From the NCBI RefSeq assembly GCF_008831285.2, contig NC_045143.1, forward strand, positions 22,692,302 through 22,756,301: a DNA stretch of 64,000 nucleotides. The letters are read 5' to 3'. The notes under the pieces are model-generated. The model searched no databases. It worked only from the letters and a program-made list of their open reading frames with translations, and had not been told where the DNA came from. This DNA comes from Nymphaea colorata. Lineage: Eukaryota > Streptophyta > Magnoliopsida > Nymphaeales > Nymphaeaceae. The position numbers and the translations under genes were made by a program. Of this stretch, positions 1-12,500 are shown piece after piece (the stretch's first letter is position 1; each line of letters opens with the position of its first letter).

Positions 1-259
1 GATGGGTTTAATCTCTACGAACCTGATTTCTGGACCACAGTCACCCTGAGACTCTTGTAATTTAAGCACCGTTGAAGGCCCAGTTGCTCCTCCCGCTCCT
101 CCCGCTGCAACCATATCTGATGCTTCAATCTTCTTCTTGGGACTACTCTTGATGCAATGCAAAGACCGAGCCCATAAGTCGGAAGCCTTGCGCTTCCTCT
201 GGCTAGGTTCGGCCAGCTCGGCCTCTGCTGGGTTCGGACCAAAAGATAAGTCCGTAACA
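1..259 (-). repeat. Start of 3' LTR of the chromovirus (partial)
   Basis: This segment is nearly identical to 9279-9528 and 12759-12997. On the minus strand the LTR begins TGTTACGGAC at 259, directly after a purine-rich tract (complement of ATTCCCCCTCCCT at 261-273), as expected at the junction of polypurine tract and 3' LTR. It carries one extra copy of a 9-bp TCCCGCTCC-like repeat compared with the copy at 9279. The rest of the 3' LTR lies outside the window to the left. Confidence 0.85.
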
Positions 260-295
260 GATTCCCCCTCCCTACCTTGCGCTTGTCCTCGAGCG

Positions 296-1384
296 CTAGA
301 AGAGGGGGAAACGGTGAACCACTGACCCGTATTCTTCCCAAGAAGTACCCCAGTCGGGTCCCTCCCACTCCACAAGAACTTCATGCCTCATCCTCCCTTG
401 TCGTTGCATATATCTATGTTTCAAAATGCGATAAGGGGTTGGTAGGCTATCCGGCACTTGCTCAATTAGCGTAGGTACATCCCCCACATGAGGCTTCAGT
501 CGTGTAACATGGAAAACTGGGTGTACTTGAGCTGTTCTAGGGAGACCAAGCCTATACGCGGCCTTCCCCACTTTTTGGATTACCGGATATGGGCCATAGT
601 ATCGAGGCAATAGCTTGGAGTATGGCTGGCCCATTAGGGATTTCTGCTTAAGAGGCAGCCTCTTAAGCCAAACATAGTCCCCCACCGTAAATTCCCGATC
701 CTGCCTTCCCTTGTCGTATACCTGCTTCATGCGGTTTTGTGCTTTGAGGATGCTCTGTCTTAGAGATTCTAAAACTTCTTCCCTCGTACGCAGCTCACAA
801 TCAACATTGTCATCTTCAGCTGTACCTCCCTCATATCTTGGAATTGACGGAGGAGGAACACCGTAGACTCCCTCGTAAGGCGTCATGCCTGTAGACGAGT
901 GATGACTCGTGTTGTAGGACCATTCTGCCCAAGGCAGATATTTGACCCAAGTCGTGGGTCGTTCACCCGCGAAGCACCGAAGGTAAGTCTCTAAGGATCA
1001 GTTGACGATCTCACTTTGCCCATCAGTTTGTGGGTGGTGGGCGGTACTGAAATTCAACGTCGTACCCATGTTTTTCATATATTCCTGCCAGAATGCGCTA
1101 AGAAATATGGAGTCTCTGTCGCAGACTACGGACTGTGGCATTCCATGCAGTTTACCAATGTATTTATGGTAGACGTTGGCCACTAAGGGCCCTTGGTACA
1201 ACCGTGGCAGAGGGGCGAAATGGCTGTACTTTGTGAGCCGATCCACAACAACTAGCACTGCCTCCTTTCCTTCTGATCGGGGCATTGCATCAATAAAATC
1301 CATTGTGATATCAGTCCACGGTTTTGTTGGTACCGGGAGAGGAATTAGGTGCCCTGGAGGCTTGATGGCCTCATATTTCTCTCT
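296..1384 (-). pseudogene. Chromovirus integrase and C-terminal chromodomain, broken by two stops
   Basis: This is the 3' part of the pol frame, in the same reading frame as the reverse transcriptase upstream. It inserts element cDNA into the genome; the chromodomain is thought to steer it to histone marks. Visible are the integrase core (MDFIDAMPRSEGKEAVLVVV, with catalytic Asp, then HHPQTDGQSE), the region RNRMKQVYDKGR, and a chromodomain-like end with VLVEWEGPDWGTSWEEY. The zinc-binding end (KKCVVC) lies just before the first stop. Two in-frame stops split it: TAG at 1387-1385, where relatives have Gln, and TGA at 1000-998, where relatives usually have Arg. Both fit a single C-to-T change. 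Reading continues in frame past both stops, so these look like point nonsense changes in an otherwise intact frame. Confidence 0.87.
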
Positions 1385-3849
1385 CTAGCACACTACACAT
1401 TTCTTCACATAGGCCTGAACTTCGGCTTTAATCCCTCGCCACCAGAATTGGGCTTTTATGCGACTTAGGGTCTTAGCGACCCCTTTATGACCTGCGGCTG
1501 GAGTGTCATGAAAATGATGCAGGAGTTCCTGCTTAAGCCCAAAATTAGGAGGGACAACTGCTTTGTCCTTCCTATATAAAACTTCCCCTCTGACAGAGTA
1601 AAACAGAATGGATCCCGGATTTTGTTCCACTGAAGCTTTGATTAACCTTATGGATTGGTCGTCTTGCTGATCCTGGGCTAATCTGGTCCAGATGTCGGTT
1701 TCCACTACCGAGAGTGTCATCAATTGTTCAGTCAGGCGGGAAAGAGAATCTGCCGCCTTATTGTCAGGCCCCTTTTTGTATTCAATCTCGAAGTCGTACC
1801 CCAAGAGTTTGGCAAGCCATCGCTGCTGCGTAGGGGTAGACACACGCTGCTTAAGCATGTATTTGAGACTGTTCTGGTCAGTCCTGACAATAAACCTGCG
1901 TCCTATTAAATATGGACGCCATTTTTCCACCGCGATCACTATAGCAAGCAGTTCTTTTTCATATGTGGAGAGAGGTTTTGCTCTGCTTGTTAACGCTTTG
2001 GACATATACGCGATGGGATGTCCTTCCTGTCCCAATACTGCTCCTACACCCACTTCGCAAGCATCTGTTTCAATCGTGGATGTTTTCGTGAAGTCTGGGA
2101 GTGTAAGGACGGGAGCTGACATGAGGGCTGCCTTCAGCTTCTCGAAAGCGACCCTGGACTTCTCATTCCACTGGAAAGCCCCTTTTTTGAGCATCTGCGT
2201 CAAGGGCTGTGCAATAAGTCCATAGCCTTGTATGAACCTTCTGTAGTATCCAGTGAGACCTAAGAAGCCTCTCAGACCCTTAAGGTCCTTGGGCAGTGGC
2301 CATTTCTCCATGGCTATCAACTTTTCGGGGTCTGCCCGAACCCCATCTCTGGACACAATGTGTCCCAAATATCCAATCGAAGATTGTCCAAAACTACACT
2401 TGGACATCTTCGCAAAAAGGTTGTGCTCCTTCAAGATTCTCAATGTGATCCTCAGATGATGCTCGTGCTCTTTCTCACTCTTGCTGTAGATGAGAATGTC
2501 GTCGAAGAAAACCAGGATGAAGTCTCTAAGGTGCTCTCGAAACACATCGTTCATACACCGCTGAAAAGTAGCCGGTGCATTACTAAGACCGAAGGGCGTT
2601 ACTAGAAACTCATAGTGCCCGTCGTGTGTACGAAAAGCTGTCTTCAGTATGTCTTCATCATGCATTTTGATCTGATGGTAGCCGGCTCTAAGATCTATTT
2701 TTGAAAAGATAGTGGCGCCGGCCAACTCATCCAACAACTCATCTATGACCGGTATCGGGTGTCGGTCCTTAACGGTCACCTCGTTTAAAGCTCTATAGTC
2801 GATGCAGAAGCGCCAAGTATTGTCTTTTTTCTTGACCAAAAGAACTGGTGAAGAAAAGGGACTACTACTAGGGCGTATAATGCCGCTTTGGAGCATCTCC
2901 TTAACAAGGCGTTCTGTCTCCGCCTTCTGACTGTACCCGTACATGTAAGGCCTGACATTTACAGGCTCTGCTCCCTGAGTGAGAATGATCCTATGATCAT
3001 AAGCCCTCTTTGGTGGAAGGCCTGTTGGTTCTGCGAACACATCCGGGAACTCATCAAGTACGTTTTGAACCAAGGGAGGAATCGGCTCTTCTTTGTTTTC
3101 AGCCGATTCTGGTACATCCGTAGCAAGGGTAAGAACCCAACATGCTGGTTGCTCTTGTTGGATGGACCTCAATGCAGTTTTAGGACTTGTGGAGCTAGCA
3201 AGTCCTTGAATCGTAATCGATTCTTCCTCTCCTTCTGGGATGAAGGTCATTGTGAAATTCTTCACATCCCAGTGTATGTCTTTCCAGGTTAAAAACCACG
3301 GCATGCCTAGGATAAGATCCACTCCTTCAAGTGGGATGACAAGACAGTCCACTTTAAAGGATTTCTTCTTAACCGTTACATCCACGCTTTTGCCTTCGTG
3401 TTTGCATTTGATTCGGAGTCCCCTCCCACGATTATTGTTTGTGGGTTGCTGTCCGTAAGGGCGACCTTGCACCTCTTGGCTGCTTCCTCGGTAAGGAAGT
3501 TGTTGGTGGCTCCATTATCAAGCAATATCAACACTTTTTGGCCATTGATTCGACCAAAAACGCGCATAGCGTTGGCTTTGTAAGGGTCTTGAATGGAATG
3601 GAGGGATTCGACTTCTTCGGTTTTATCCTCACTAGTCGAAGCTTCTCCTTTCTTCTCCTTAGGCTCGGCTTTCTGCTTGCCTCGCCTTCTAACTTGGACT
3701 TCCTCTTCTGATGAGGAGCTTGAACTCGAGGTAGAGGAATGTTCGCTTTCTGAACTTGAACTGCATTCTGAATTATCTACCACCATGATATTGTACAACG
3801 ATTTGCACTGGTGGTTTTTCTCCCATTTGCCATCACACCAAAAACACAA
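1385..3849 (-). pseudogene. Chromovirus gag zinc knuckle, protease, reverse transcriptase and RNase H (frameshifted)
   Basis: The upstream part (3849-3376) has a CCHC-like knuckle (CFWCDGKWEKNHQC), a Ser/Glu-rich linker and an aspartic protease with active-site segment LLDNGATNNF, where D-S/T-G is usual. A frameshift near 3400-3430 moves the frame to 3472-1385. That part has the protease end (LILGMPWF), reverse transcriptase with FCIDYRALNEVTVKD, TPFGLSNAPATFQ and the catalytic FFDDILIYS, then RNase H (TIETDACEVGVGAVL, YEKELLAIV, VRTDQNSLKYML) and the integrase zinc-binding domain (HHFHDTPAAGHKGVAKT to KKCVVC). The polymerase core itself is uninterrupted for about 690 codons, so decay is mild here. 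It copies element RNA into DNA in virus-like particles. Confidence 0.9.
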
Positions 3850-3873
3850 GCCTTTTCGCTTGTATTCTTCTAT

Positions 3874-5150
3874 CTATTGGGGCGTGAGATAGCGTGTGGG
3901 ACGATCACGGCCCTGCCTTAGGTTGGGCCTAGGATTATTCCCTCCTTTATAGGGCACCATCGCCCTCTCTCTGTTGCGAGAAGTAGAAGAAAAAGAGGGT
4001 CTTTTCTTCTGCTGATCCGTTTTTCGAGCCTTTCTATCTCGTCTTTCTCTTTTCTCTTCCTTCCTCTCTTCAATTCTTTCTTCGTACAAACGTGCCATTG
4101 CAAAACACTCTTCAAGGCTGTTGAAACGATGTATTTTCATTTCACGCTTGATGTCTCTTCTCAAACCGCCCTTGAAAGCTCCAATTAGAGCCTTTTCCGG
4201 CCATTGTACCATGCTCGCTAATCGTTCGAATTGTTCTTGATAAGCGGGTACGGATGTTGTTTGAGCTAAGTTCTTGAGATCCTCGTCGTAGTCAATAAAC
4301 GTGGAATCTCCAAAGTGTAGTTGCAGACTTGCTTTGTACTGTTCCCAAGTAGGATTGGGCGTTTTATGCTCAACCACAAGAAGTGGGTAGTAGCCTTGCC
4401 TGTCATGTTGGCTGTGGCAATTTCTATCCACTCATCTCTTGGGACATGATGGCACAAGAAGAAGCGCTCAGCCATGAACAACCATTCTCTAAGTTGTTCA
4501 TCGTTGAATTTGGGAAAATCATACTTGACGGATGGTTTTCTCCTTTCTCATGACGGAAAGCTTCTCTTTGGGGTCTTCTTGGACGAATGGGTGACTCGTC
4601 CTCACCTTCTGTGTCATCAAAAGTAAGATTCCGATATACCTGACTATACCGGGGTTCACGAGGTGTTCTGAGATACTCGCTAGTAGGCTCGGCCTGATTT
4701 CTGTTTGGAGGAGGCCGCATGATTCTGGCTCCTTCATGACTAGTCCCAACATGAGAGAGGTTGTTGGGATCCAACTCAGTATCGGTTTGATGGCCAGGTC
4801 CATCCATCAAACCTTTTCCTTTGTTCGGGCCCTGAGTAGCCTCTCAACCACTTGAGGTTGTGATTGGTTAGCGGCTAGTTGTCTGAACATCGCCCTAACC
4901 TCTTCATTTCTTTTGGCGGTCTAGATTCTGTCGATCTTGATCTCTCTTTCGAAAGTGCTCCGCCTTGTTCATGTCACTTCTCATTTGTGCCACTTCTCGC
5001 TCTATGGTTAGAATTCGTTCCATAGCGAAGAGGGGCACTTGTCCTGCCTCGCCGTAGGGGCCACTTCTTGCTGCCCCGCAATTACTTCCTCGTAATAGGC
5101 TCGTCCAGGTTGAATTGTTTCTTGGACTTCCCCATTTCGTGGAGTTGCGA
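3874..5150 (-). pseudogene. Chromovirus gag, degraded by frameshifts
   Basis: These are remnants of the capsid gene in several frames. A start-like Met with a Lys-rich beginning (MGKSKKQFNLDEP) is seen near 5130. It is followed by pieces at 4810-4424, 4481-4266 and 4431-3874. The core has recognisable retrotransposon gag features: WLFMAERFFLCHHV, then VPAYQEQFERLASMVQWPEK, KGGLRRDIKREMKIH and a Lys/Arg-rich tail that leads into the knuckle. Frames change near 4540 and 4400, and a TAG at 3876-3874 sits where the sequence otherwise reads PQ-stop-IEEYKRKG, most simply Gln to stop. Gag would form the particle that houses the RNA. Identification rests on position, the gag-like segments and the adjoining zinc knuckle. 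Confidence 0.75.
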
Positions 5151-5666
5151 TCTAAGGCGCCAAGGCAACAGTTTGCTAGCTGAAATAAACCTAACTAAAA
5201 AATCCAAATTCTGACTAGGCTGCCACTCTCAAAGAAAACCTACTCTGTTTCTGCCTATGCTGCACGCTGCCGTGCCTCTGCTGCCGCGCGTGAGTCCGTA
5301 GGCAAGGGAGACGGGTTGGCCCGTCTACTGCCGGCTATCCTTAGCGCCTCGGCAGTCCCGCTTCACTTTCGGCCGGGGCTCGTAGAGCCTAAATCGCCAC
5401 ACCCACCTGGTGTCTCGGCGACGACCTCAAGCTTAGCTACCCTCGGGTGTACAACACGTACAGCCTACACTTGCTGAAGTCAAGCAAGCGAAGCCTCGTC
5501 TACGCGATGTAAATAGCAAACCGTGAAGGCTGAAATCCTTGACACTGACAACCGAGAATACCAAATCACCTTGTGGAAGACCAAGCTGAATTCTGTCGGT
5601 CTGAACTGCCCTTTGAAGCTGAATCTTCGTGGGTCGGTGCTCAAATTGACGACAAAGTCCTCAAGG
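5151..5666 (-). other. Untranslated leader between primer site and gag
   Basis: No convincing coding frame is seen between the primer binding site and the first gag-like Met. The stretch is the usual position of the 5' leader and packaging region of an LTR retrotransposon. Confidence 0.55.
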
Positions 5667-5680
5667 TGGCTCTGATACCA
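5667..5680 (-). promoter_or_regulatory. Primer binding site complementary to initiator tRNA-Met
   Basis: On the minus strand this reads TGGTATCAGAGCCA, the standard tRNA-Met primer site of plant LTR retrotransposons. It begins 2 bases after the end of the 5' LTR (which ends CCTAACA). It sets the LTR/internal boundary and the transcription direction of the element. Confidence 0.9.
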
Positions 5681-5682
5681 AT

Positions 5683-8600
5683 TGTTAGGCACGATCCCGG
5701 TTGGGCTAGAAAGACCGAACCAAGAGCGTCCTAGTTCCCAAGTTCCTTGAGGTTTCGTCTAAAATTCAAAATCCTAAAAATTAAACATGAATTACCCGGC
5801 GGACAAACCCCGGCGCAAATTCCCTTAGGACTGGAATACAGTGCGGAAACCTTTCCCAATTCCTAGCTAGGGCCGAATCTACTACAAAACACTACAGTGG
5901 GTTATAAGGCCTTACAAGCGCAGCGATACAATTTGACTCTCACAGCTCACTCAAGCAACCATACAAACCACGACTAACGCGCAATCACACCCAACGTAAG
6001 CAAATAGGACGGTCGGCTCCTTGTGACCGTGTCTCGGGGCAATAGGCCCTTGAGGTGCCATAGAGGGGAGCAAGGCCGAAGCCTGGGCTAAAGCAATAAA
6101 GGAATGAAACTAATATGCTTCCTAAATTAAAACAAACAACACCTCCCACGACTACAAGGGGATGAAAAACGAACTGCCAAGGAGCTGCTTGGCTGCGCGG
6201 ACAGGCACGGGGTGAAACCTATCCCCCAGGCAATCAGCTCACGGGCGGCGTGAGCGCGCGACCTGGGACAGTCGCTGCTGTCCGGATGGCTGGCGAGACG
6301 CTGGGACTGGGGCTGACTGCTGCTGCCGATGCAAGGCTGACGGGAGCTCGCTGTCGACAGATTTCTGCTGCTGCCGCTTCAGGTCGGAGAGACGAGCGTA
6401 CGACCGAGTGAAGGCCTGCTGCTGCCGCGGTAGGATGACGGTGACGCGCGACCGACTGTCGCTTGCTGCTGAAAGCCGATGGACGGGCGACCGACTGCCG
6501 CCGGAGATGCGCCTGCTTGCTGCGGACACGGCCGAGGGGGGCGAGAGCCAAAAAGGCAATGCCTACCTGCCTGGCTGCTGGACGGGCTCGGCCAAGGCTG
6601 TCGACGGGCAGAGGCCGTCGGCTGGAAGCTGGCCGAGGTGCTGGCCGAAAACGCTTAGCGCAAGGCTAGCGCCGGCTGTGCCTGGTCCCTAACTAAGGCC
6701 GGCTAGCTTGGTGCGGCTGGGCTCTAAGGGACGGCTGGTCTCGGTGAGATGGGTTCAGGGCAGAGGTAAGCCGAGAGGTAAGAAGCTTAGGTGAGGTAGA
6801 TAGGGGACCTAACTACGAGTGAGGCTAAGTGGCTGGTTTCGGATTAGTGAGCCTAAGCTCGGGTCAAGGTCAATGAAGACCGGGAGAGAGATAGGGTCGA
6901 CTAGAAGGTGGCTGCTACTGAACCAAGTTGATGGGTCCGAGTGAGAAGGTCAAGGGACACTCGAGGTGGGCTCGAGTCAACTAGGCTAGGTCGACTGGGT
7001 CAAGAGCTGGACCAATTTACCTAAGTGAACTAGGTAAGGTTAAGTCAACTAAGACTAGGTCTAGTCAAGGTAAGTGGGTTGACCTAAGGGGTTAGGTGGC
7101 GCGTGAGGTAGCCTAGGTGGGTTCGGATAGGCTTGGCTGGTCTAGCCAAGAGGGGTGCGCCGGATCTATGCCACGAGGCTAGATCAAAGGCTGGAAGAGA
7201 ACGCGAGGGGTAACCCTAGCGATAAGGAAAAGAAGGGAAGCCTTTTCCTAAAACTTAGGAAAGATGGCCTCGAGCTGGATGCGAGTGAGGATGGCAAGGG
7301 CGAGGTGGCGCTTGCTTTTCTCTCAAGCAGGGAGATGTTGACACGTGTAGCAGATGGAGGGTGGAGGTTTCATGCGATGTGAGGTGTCCTAAAGCTGGGG
7401 GAAAGATAGGAGGACGTATGCTAAAAGTTGGGGACACTTCCTAAAGACGTGGAAGGAAGAGGGGGAAGAGGACTCGGTAAAGGCTCGCAATGAGGAGGTG
7501 GATGCGAGGAACGTGGGACACTTGGCAGGCGTGCGGCTGAGCTGGCAAGCAGGTGCTCGAGGTAGCTATGACGTGGCTGGGGAGATACACACGATGGAGA
7601 CACGTGGCTGGATGGACGATCATGTTTTCATGCGACTAAGGATGAGACTCAATCAAAAGCAAAAGAGAAAGTTAAGGAGAAAGACGGGGGACTCTCCTAA
7701 AGACTAGGGCCCTAGTTCTCGAGCTAATCTCGAGTAGGACAGGTGGTGCGGACGTGGAGGAGCTGCTGGACTGACTGGGTCGATGGCTAACACGTGGACA
7801 CTTGGACGGAGGAGATGAAGAACGAGGAGACTTACCCTGATTTGGCTGGCGTTCACGGTGGAGTGCTCCAAGCTCGCCGGCGACCGAAATCCTCTTCTTC
7901 ACTTCGACAGTCCGAACTACCCTTAATGAATTTTAACTAAAACAGGAAGGAGGAGGGCAGAACAGTCCTCGGCCTCAAGGGTAATGGCGGACGCCCGATT
8001 TAGCAGCGGCGATCGGAATTAGCCTCTTTTCCGGTGAGGTACCGATCTTCCAACCTAGCCGTCGGATTCCGCCCAAATTACACTATTTTGGAGCTTTTCT
8101 TCGGGCGACCCTTTTAAGCTAGTTCTTACTGTTTTTCCACGGCCAGATTCACGACTTTTTCAGATTTTTATATCTCTGGACCGAGAGTTCAAATGGAAGA
8201 ACCCAGAGCTTAATTTCAATATTTTACGAAGCTCTTCCACCGAATGTATTTCTCTAGCGATCAATGATTAATCTAAGCGATCGCTTGGGTGATTAAGATC
8301 GAGTAAAAGGCTTCTCGGGCCGACTGAACCAGAGGTCTCAACTCTGATCTTGGGTACGCCAAGAACAGAACTGAACGTGGAGGATTCGGCCTGAGAATCT
8401 CCCTAGCTCGGTTCGTTATTCACGCAAGAAATCGAATGAATCAAACAAATGAACGCGTCCCGTTGAAGCCGAGGTTCAGACCTGCGCCTTCAACCTTCCC
8501 TTTTTCTGAAATCAGACTTTCAACCCCTTCGTGTGCAAGGAGAAGGCTCTGATTACAGTTTTAATGAAAACCGGTAGGGGTACTTACGTGGTCAAGGGAG

Positions 8601-9528
8601 AATCCGCCGCCGGTGAGGAGGAGATCCGCCCGAGCCGTGCCTTTGGGCCTTCGTCGAAGACGCCGGTGCTCCAAAGCTCTTCAATGGATGAGAAATCGCC
8701 ACGGGCCAAGGGGGCGCGAGAGGGAGAAGACGCCTGGTTCACTCCTCGGTGAAGAAGACGGGAGACAAGAGATTACGGGATTCCACAAAGGAAAATGGCA
8801 GACCTCGCAAGGAGGAGAGAGAGTACTCGACTCCAAATGAACTTAATTTCATAAAACTTGATACATTACACATAGATCTAAAACTATTTATACATTCCTA
8901 TGTGAGTTAGATCTACAATCCAGATCTTCACTCTCTACCCAACCCAATTACATAAGTGCGCCTGACACAACCCGCCAGGCTAGGTCCCTTATTCGATTTC
9001 CAAGGGCGACATGCCCAAAGCCTTTTTACACAAAGCAAATGCGCCTAAGGAATTAAGTCTAGCTACGTAATGCATTAAACCAAACTAGACCGGGCCTAGC
9101 GCCCAACACTTAAACTAATTATGCTAGCCCTTGAGCTTGCTCAGCCCAAGGTGGGGACCTCGTGAGGGGATCCGCCCTCACTTCGGGTTAAGAGTGTAAG
9201 GGTTCGGTCTGGTTTGACCGAACCATTTCCTAAGACGTTAGTCCTAGGTCGCCTTCAAGGCTCATGCGGACTAGGCTCGATGGGTTTAATCTCTACGAAC
9301 CTGATTTCTGGACCACAGTCACCCTGAGACTCTTGTAATTTAAGCATCGTAGAAGACCCAGTTGCTCCTCCCGCTGCAACCGTATCTGATGCTTCAATCT
9401 TCTTCTTGGGACTACTCTTGATGCAACGCAAAGACCGAGCCCATAAGTTGGAAGCCTTGCGCTTCCTCTGGCTAGGTTCGGTCAGCTCGGCCTCTGCTGG
9501 GTCCGGACCAAAAGGTAAGTCCGTAACA
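5683..9528 (-). repeat. Complete 5' LTR of the chromovirus (3.85 kb)
   Basis: The LTR runs from TGTTAGG (5683) to CCGTAACA (9528) on the plus strand, with the TG...CA ends of an LTR. It abuts the primer site on one side, and its other end matches the 3' LTR piece at 1-259. It is GC-rich in its middle (CTG/CCG-rich, 6230-6700) and has many short AGGT/GTCAA-type repeats at 6800-7100. The open frames inside it are repeated in the second copy but have no recognisable domain, so I do not call them genes. At 3.85 kb it is unusually long. Confidence 0.87.
8884..8893 (-). promoter_or_regulatory. Likely TATA box of the chromovirus LTR
   Basis: On the minus strand this reads GTATAAATAG, a good plant TATA box, about 640 bp inside the start of the LTR. 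Transcription would then begin near 8860 and run toward gag. The same box is present in the second LTR copy at 12366-12375. The assignment rests on motif and position only. Confidence 0.55.
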
Positions 9529-12500
9529 GTGCCACAGAGGGGAGCAAGGCCGAAGCCTGGGCTAAAGCAATAAAGGAATGAAACTAATATGCTTCCTAAA
9601 TTAAAACAAACAACACCCTCCCACGACTACAAGGGGGATGAAAAACGAACCTGCCAAGGTGCTGCCTTGGCTGCGCGGACAGGCCACGGGGTGAAAACCT
9701 ATTCCCGGGCAACTCAGCTCACGGGCCGGCGTGAAGCGCGCGACCTGGGACAGTCGCCTGCTGTCCGAGATGGCTGGCGAGACGCTGGGACTGGGGCTGA
9801 CTGCTGCTGCCGATGCAAGGCTGACGGGAGCTCGCTGTCGACAGATTTCTGCTGCTGCCGCTTCAGGTCGGAGAGACGAGCGTACGACCGAGTGAAGGCC
9901 TGCTGCTGCCGCGGCAGGATGACGGTGACGCGCTACCGACTGTCGCGTGCTGCTGAAAGCCGATGGACGGGCGACCGACTGCCGCCGGAGATGCGCCTGC
10001 TTGCTGCGGACGCGACCGAGGGGGGCGAGAGCCAAAAAGGCTATGCCTACCTGCCTGGCTGCTGGACGGGCTTGGCCAAGGCTGTCGACGGGCAGAGGCC
10101 GTCGGCTGGAAGCTGGCCGAGGTGCTGGCCGAAAACGCTTAGCGCAAGGCTAGCGCCGGCTGTGCCTGGTCCCTAACTAAGGCCGACTAGCTTGGTGCGG
10201 CTGGGCTCTAAGGGACGGCTGGTCTCGGTGAGATGGGTTCAGGGCAGAGGTAAGCCGAGAGGTAAGAAGCTTAGGTGAGGTAGATAGGGGACCTAACTAC
10301 GAGTGACGCTAAGTGGCTGGTTTCGGATTAGTGAGCCTAAGCTCGGGTCAAGGTCAATGAAGACCGGGAGAGAGATAGGGTCGACTAGATGGTGGCTGCT
10401 ACTGAACCAAGTTGATGGGTCCGAGTGAGAAGGTCAAGGGACACTCGAGGTGGGCTCGAGTCAACTAGGCTAGGTCGACTGGGTCAAGAGCTGGACCAAT
10501 TTACCTAAGTGAACTAGGTAAGGTTAAGTCAACTAAGACTAGGTCTAGTCAAGGTAAGTGGGTTGACCTAAGGAGTTAGGTGGCGCGTGAGGTAGCCTAG
10601 GTGGGTTCGGATAGGCTTGGCTGGTCGAGCCAAGAGGGGTGCGCCGGATCTATGCCACGAGGCTAGATCAAAGGCTGGAAGAGAACGCGAGGGTAACCCT
10701 AGCGATAAGGAAAAGAAGGGAAGCCTTTTCCTAAAACATAGGAAAGGTGGCCTCGAGCTGGATGCGAGTGAGGATGGCAAGGGCGAGGTGGCGCTTGCTT
10801 TTCTCTCAAGCATGGAGATGTTGACACGTGTAGCAGATGGAGGGTGGAGGTTTCATGCGATGTGAGGTGTCCTAAAGCTGGGGGAAAGGAAGGAGGACGT
10901 ATGCTAAAAGTTGGGGACACTTCCTAAAGACGTGGAGAGAAGAGGGGGAAGAGGACTCGGTAAAGGCTCGCAATGAGGAGGTGGATGCGAGGAACGTGGG
11001 ACACTTGGCAGGCGTGCAGCTGAGCTGGCAAGCAGGTGCTCGAGGTAGCTATGACGTGGCTGGGGAGATACACACGATGGAGACACGTGGCTGGATGGAC
11101 GATCATGTTTTCATGCGACTAAGGATGAGACTCAATGAAAAGCAAAAGAGAAAGTTAAGGAGAAAGACGGGGGACTCTCCTAAAGACTAGGGCCACTAGT
11201 TCTCGAGCTAATCTCGAGTAGGACAGGTGGTGCGGACGTGGAGGAGCTGCTGGACTGACTGGGTCGATGGCTGACACGTGGACACTTGGACGGAGGAGAT
11301 GAAGAACGAGGAGACTTACCCGGATTTGGCTGGCCTTCACGGTGGAGTGCTCCAAGCTCGCCGGCGACCGAAATCCTCTTCTTCACTTCGACAGTCCGAA
11401 CTACCCTTAATGAATTTTAACTAAAACAGGAAGGAGGAGGGCAGAACAGTCCTCGGCCACAAGTGCAATGGCGGACGCCGGATTTAGCAGCGGCGACCGG
11501 AATTAGCCTCTTTTCCGGCGAGGTACCGATCTTCCAACCTAGCCGTCGGATTCCGCCCAAATTACACTATTTTGGAGCTTTTCTTCGGGCGACCCTTTTA
11601 AGCTAGTTCTTACTGTTTTTCCACGGCCAGATTCATGACTTTTTCATATTTTTATATCTCTGGACCGAGAGTTCAAATGGAAGAACCCAGAGCTTAATTT
11701 CAATATTTTACGAAGCTCTTCCACCGAATGTATTTCTCTAGCGATCAATGATTAATCTAAGCGATCACTTGGGTGATTAAGATCGAGTAAAAGGCTTCTC
11801 GGGCCGACTGAACCAGAGGTCTCAACTCTGATCTTGGGTACGCCAAGAACAGAACTGAACGTGGAGGATTCGGCCTGAGAATCTCCCTAGCTCGGTTCGT
11901 TATTCACGCAAGAAATCAAATGAATCAAACAAATGAACGCGTCCCGTTGAAGCCGAGGTTCAGACCTGCGCCTTCAACCTTCCCTTTTTCTGAAATCAGA
12001 CTTTCAACCCCTTCGTGTGCAAGGAGAAGACTCTGATTACAGTTTTAATGAAAACCGGTAGGGGTACTTACGTGGTCAAGGAGAATCCACCGCCGGTGAG
12101 GAGGAGATCCGCCCGAGCGTGCCTTTGGGCCTTCGTCGAAGACGCCGGTGCTCCAAAGCTCTTCAATGGATGAGAAATCGCCACGGGCCAAGGGGGCGCG
12201 AGAGGGAGAAGATGCCTGGTTCACTCCTCGGTGAAGAAGACGGGAGACAAGAGATTGCGGGATTCCACAAAGGAAAATGGCAGACCTCGCAAGGAGGAGA
12301 GAGAGTACTCGACTCCAAATGAACTTAATTTCATAAAACTTGATACATTACACATAGATCTAAAACTATTTATACATTCCTATGTGAGTTGGATCTACAA
12401 TCCAGATCTTCACTCTCTACCCAACCCAATTACATAAGTGCGCCTGACACAACCCGCCAGGCTAGTTCCCTTATTCGATTTCCAAGGGCGACATGCCCAA

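Larger units (their letters stand above)
1..9528 (-). mobile_element. Ty3/gypsy chromovirus retrotransposon, inactive; 3' LTR cut by window edge
   Basis: This is one minus-strand LTR retrotransposon. Reading on the minus strand, it runs 5' LTR (9528-5683), tRNA-Met-type primer site (5680-5667), gag remnants, protease, reverse transcriptase, RNase H, integrase with C-terminal chromodomain (ending at 296), a purine tract (from 260) and the start of the 3' LTR (259-1). The 3' LTR piece matches 9279-9528 almost base for base, apart from a 9-bp repeat difference, which fixes the boundary: both end in TCCGTAACA on the plus strand. The internal region is about 5.4 kb and the LTR about 3.85 kb, so a full copy would be about 13 kb. 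A C-terminal chromodomain after integrase defines chromoviruses; the sublineage is not resolved here. At least three in-frame stops and several frameshifts show it cannot encode its own proteins. Confidence 0.88.

Noticed and set aside
6234-10176. Several open frames of 60-195 codons repeated in both LTR copies (for example at 6408-6692 and 9589-10176)
   Set aside because: They exist because the two LTR copies are nearly identical. The frames are rich in Arg, Ala and Ser from CTG/CCG-rich DNA, differ in length between copies because of indels, and have no known domain.
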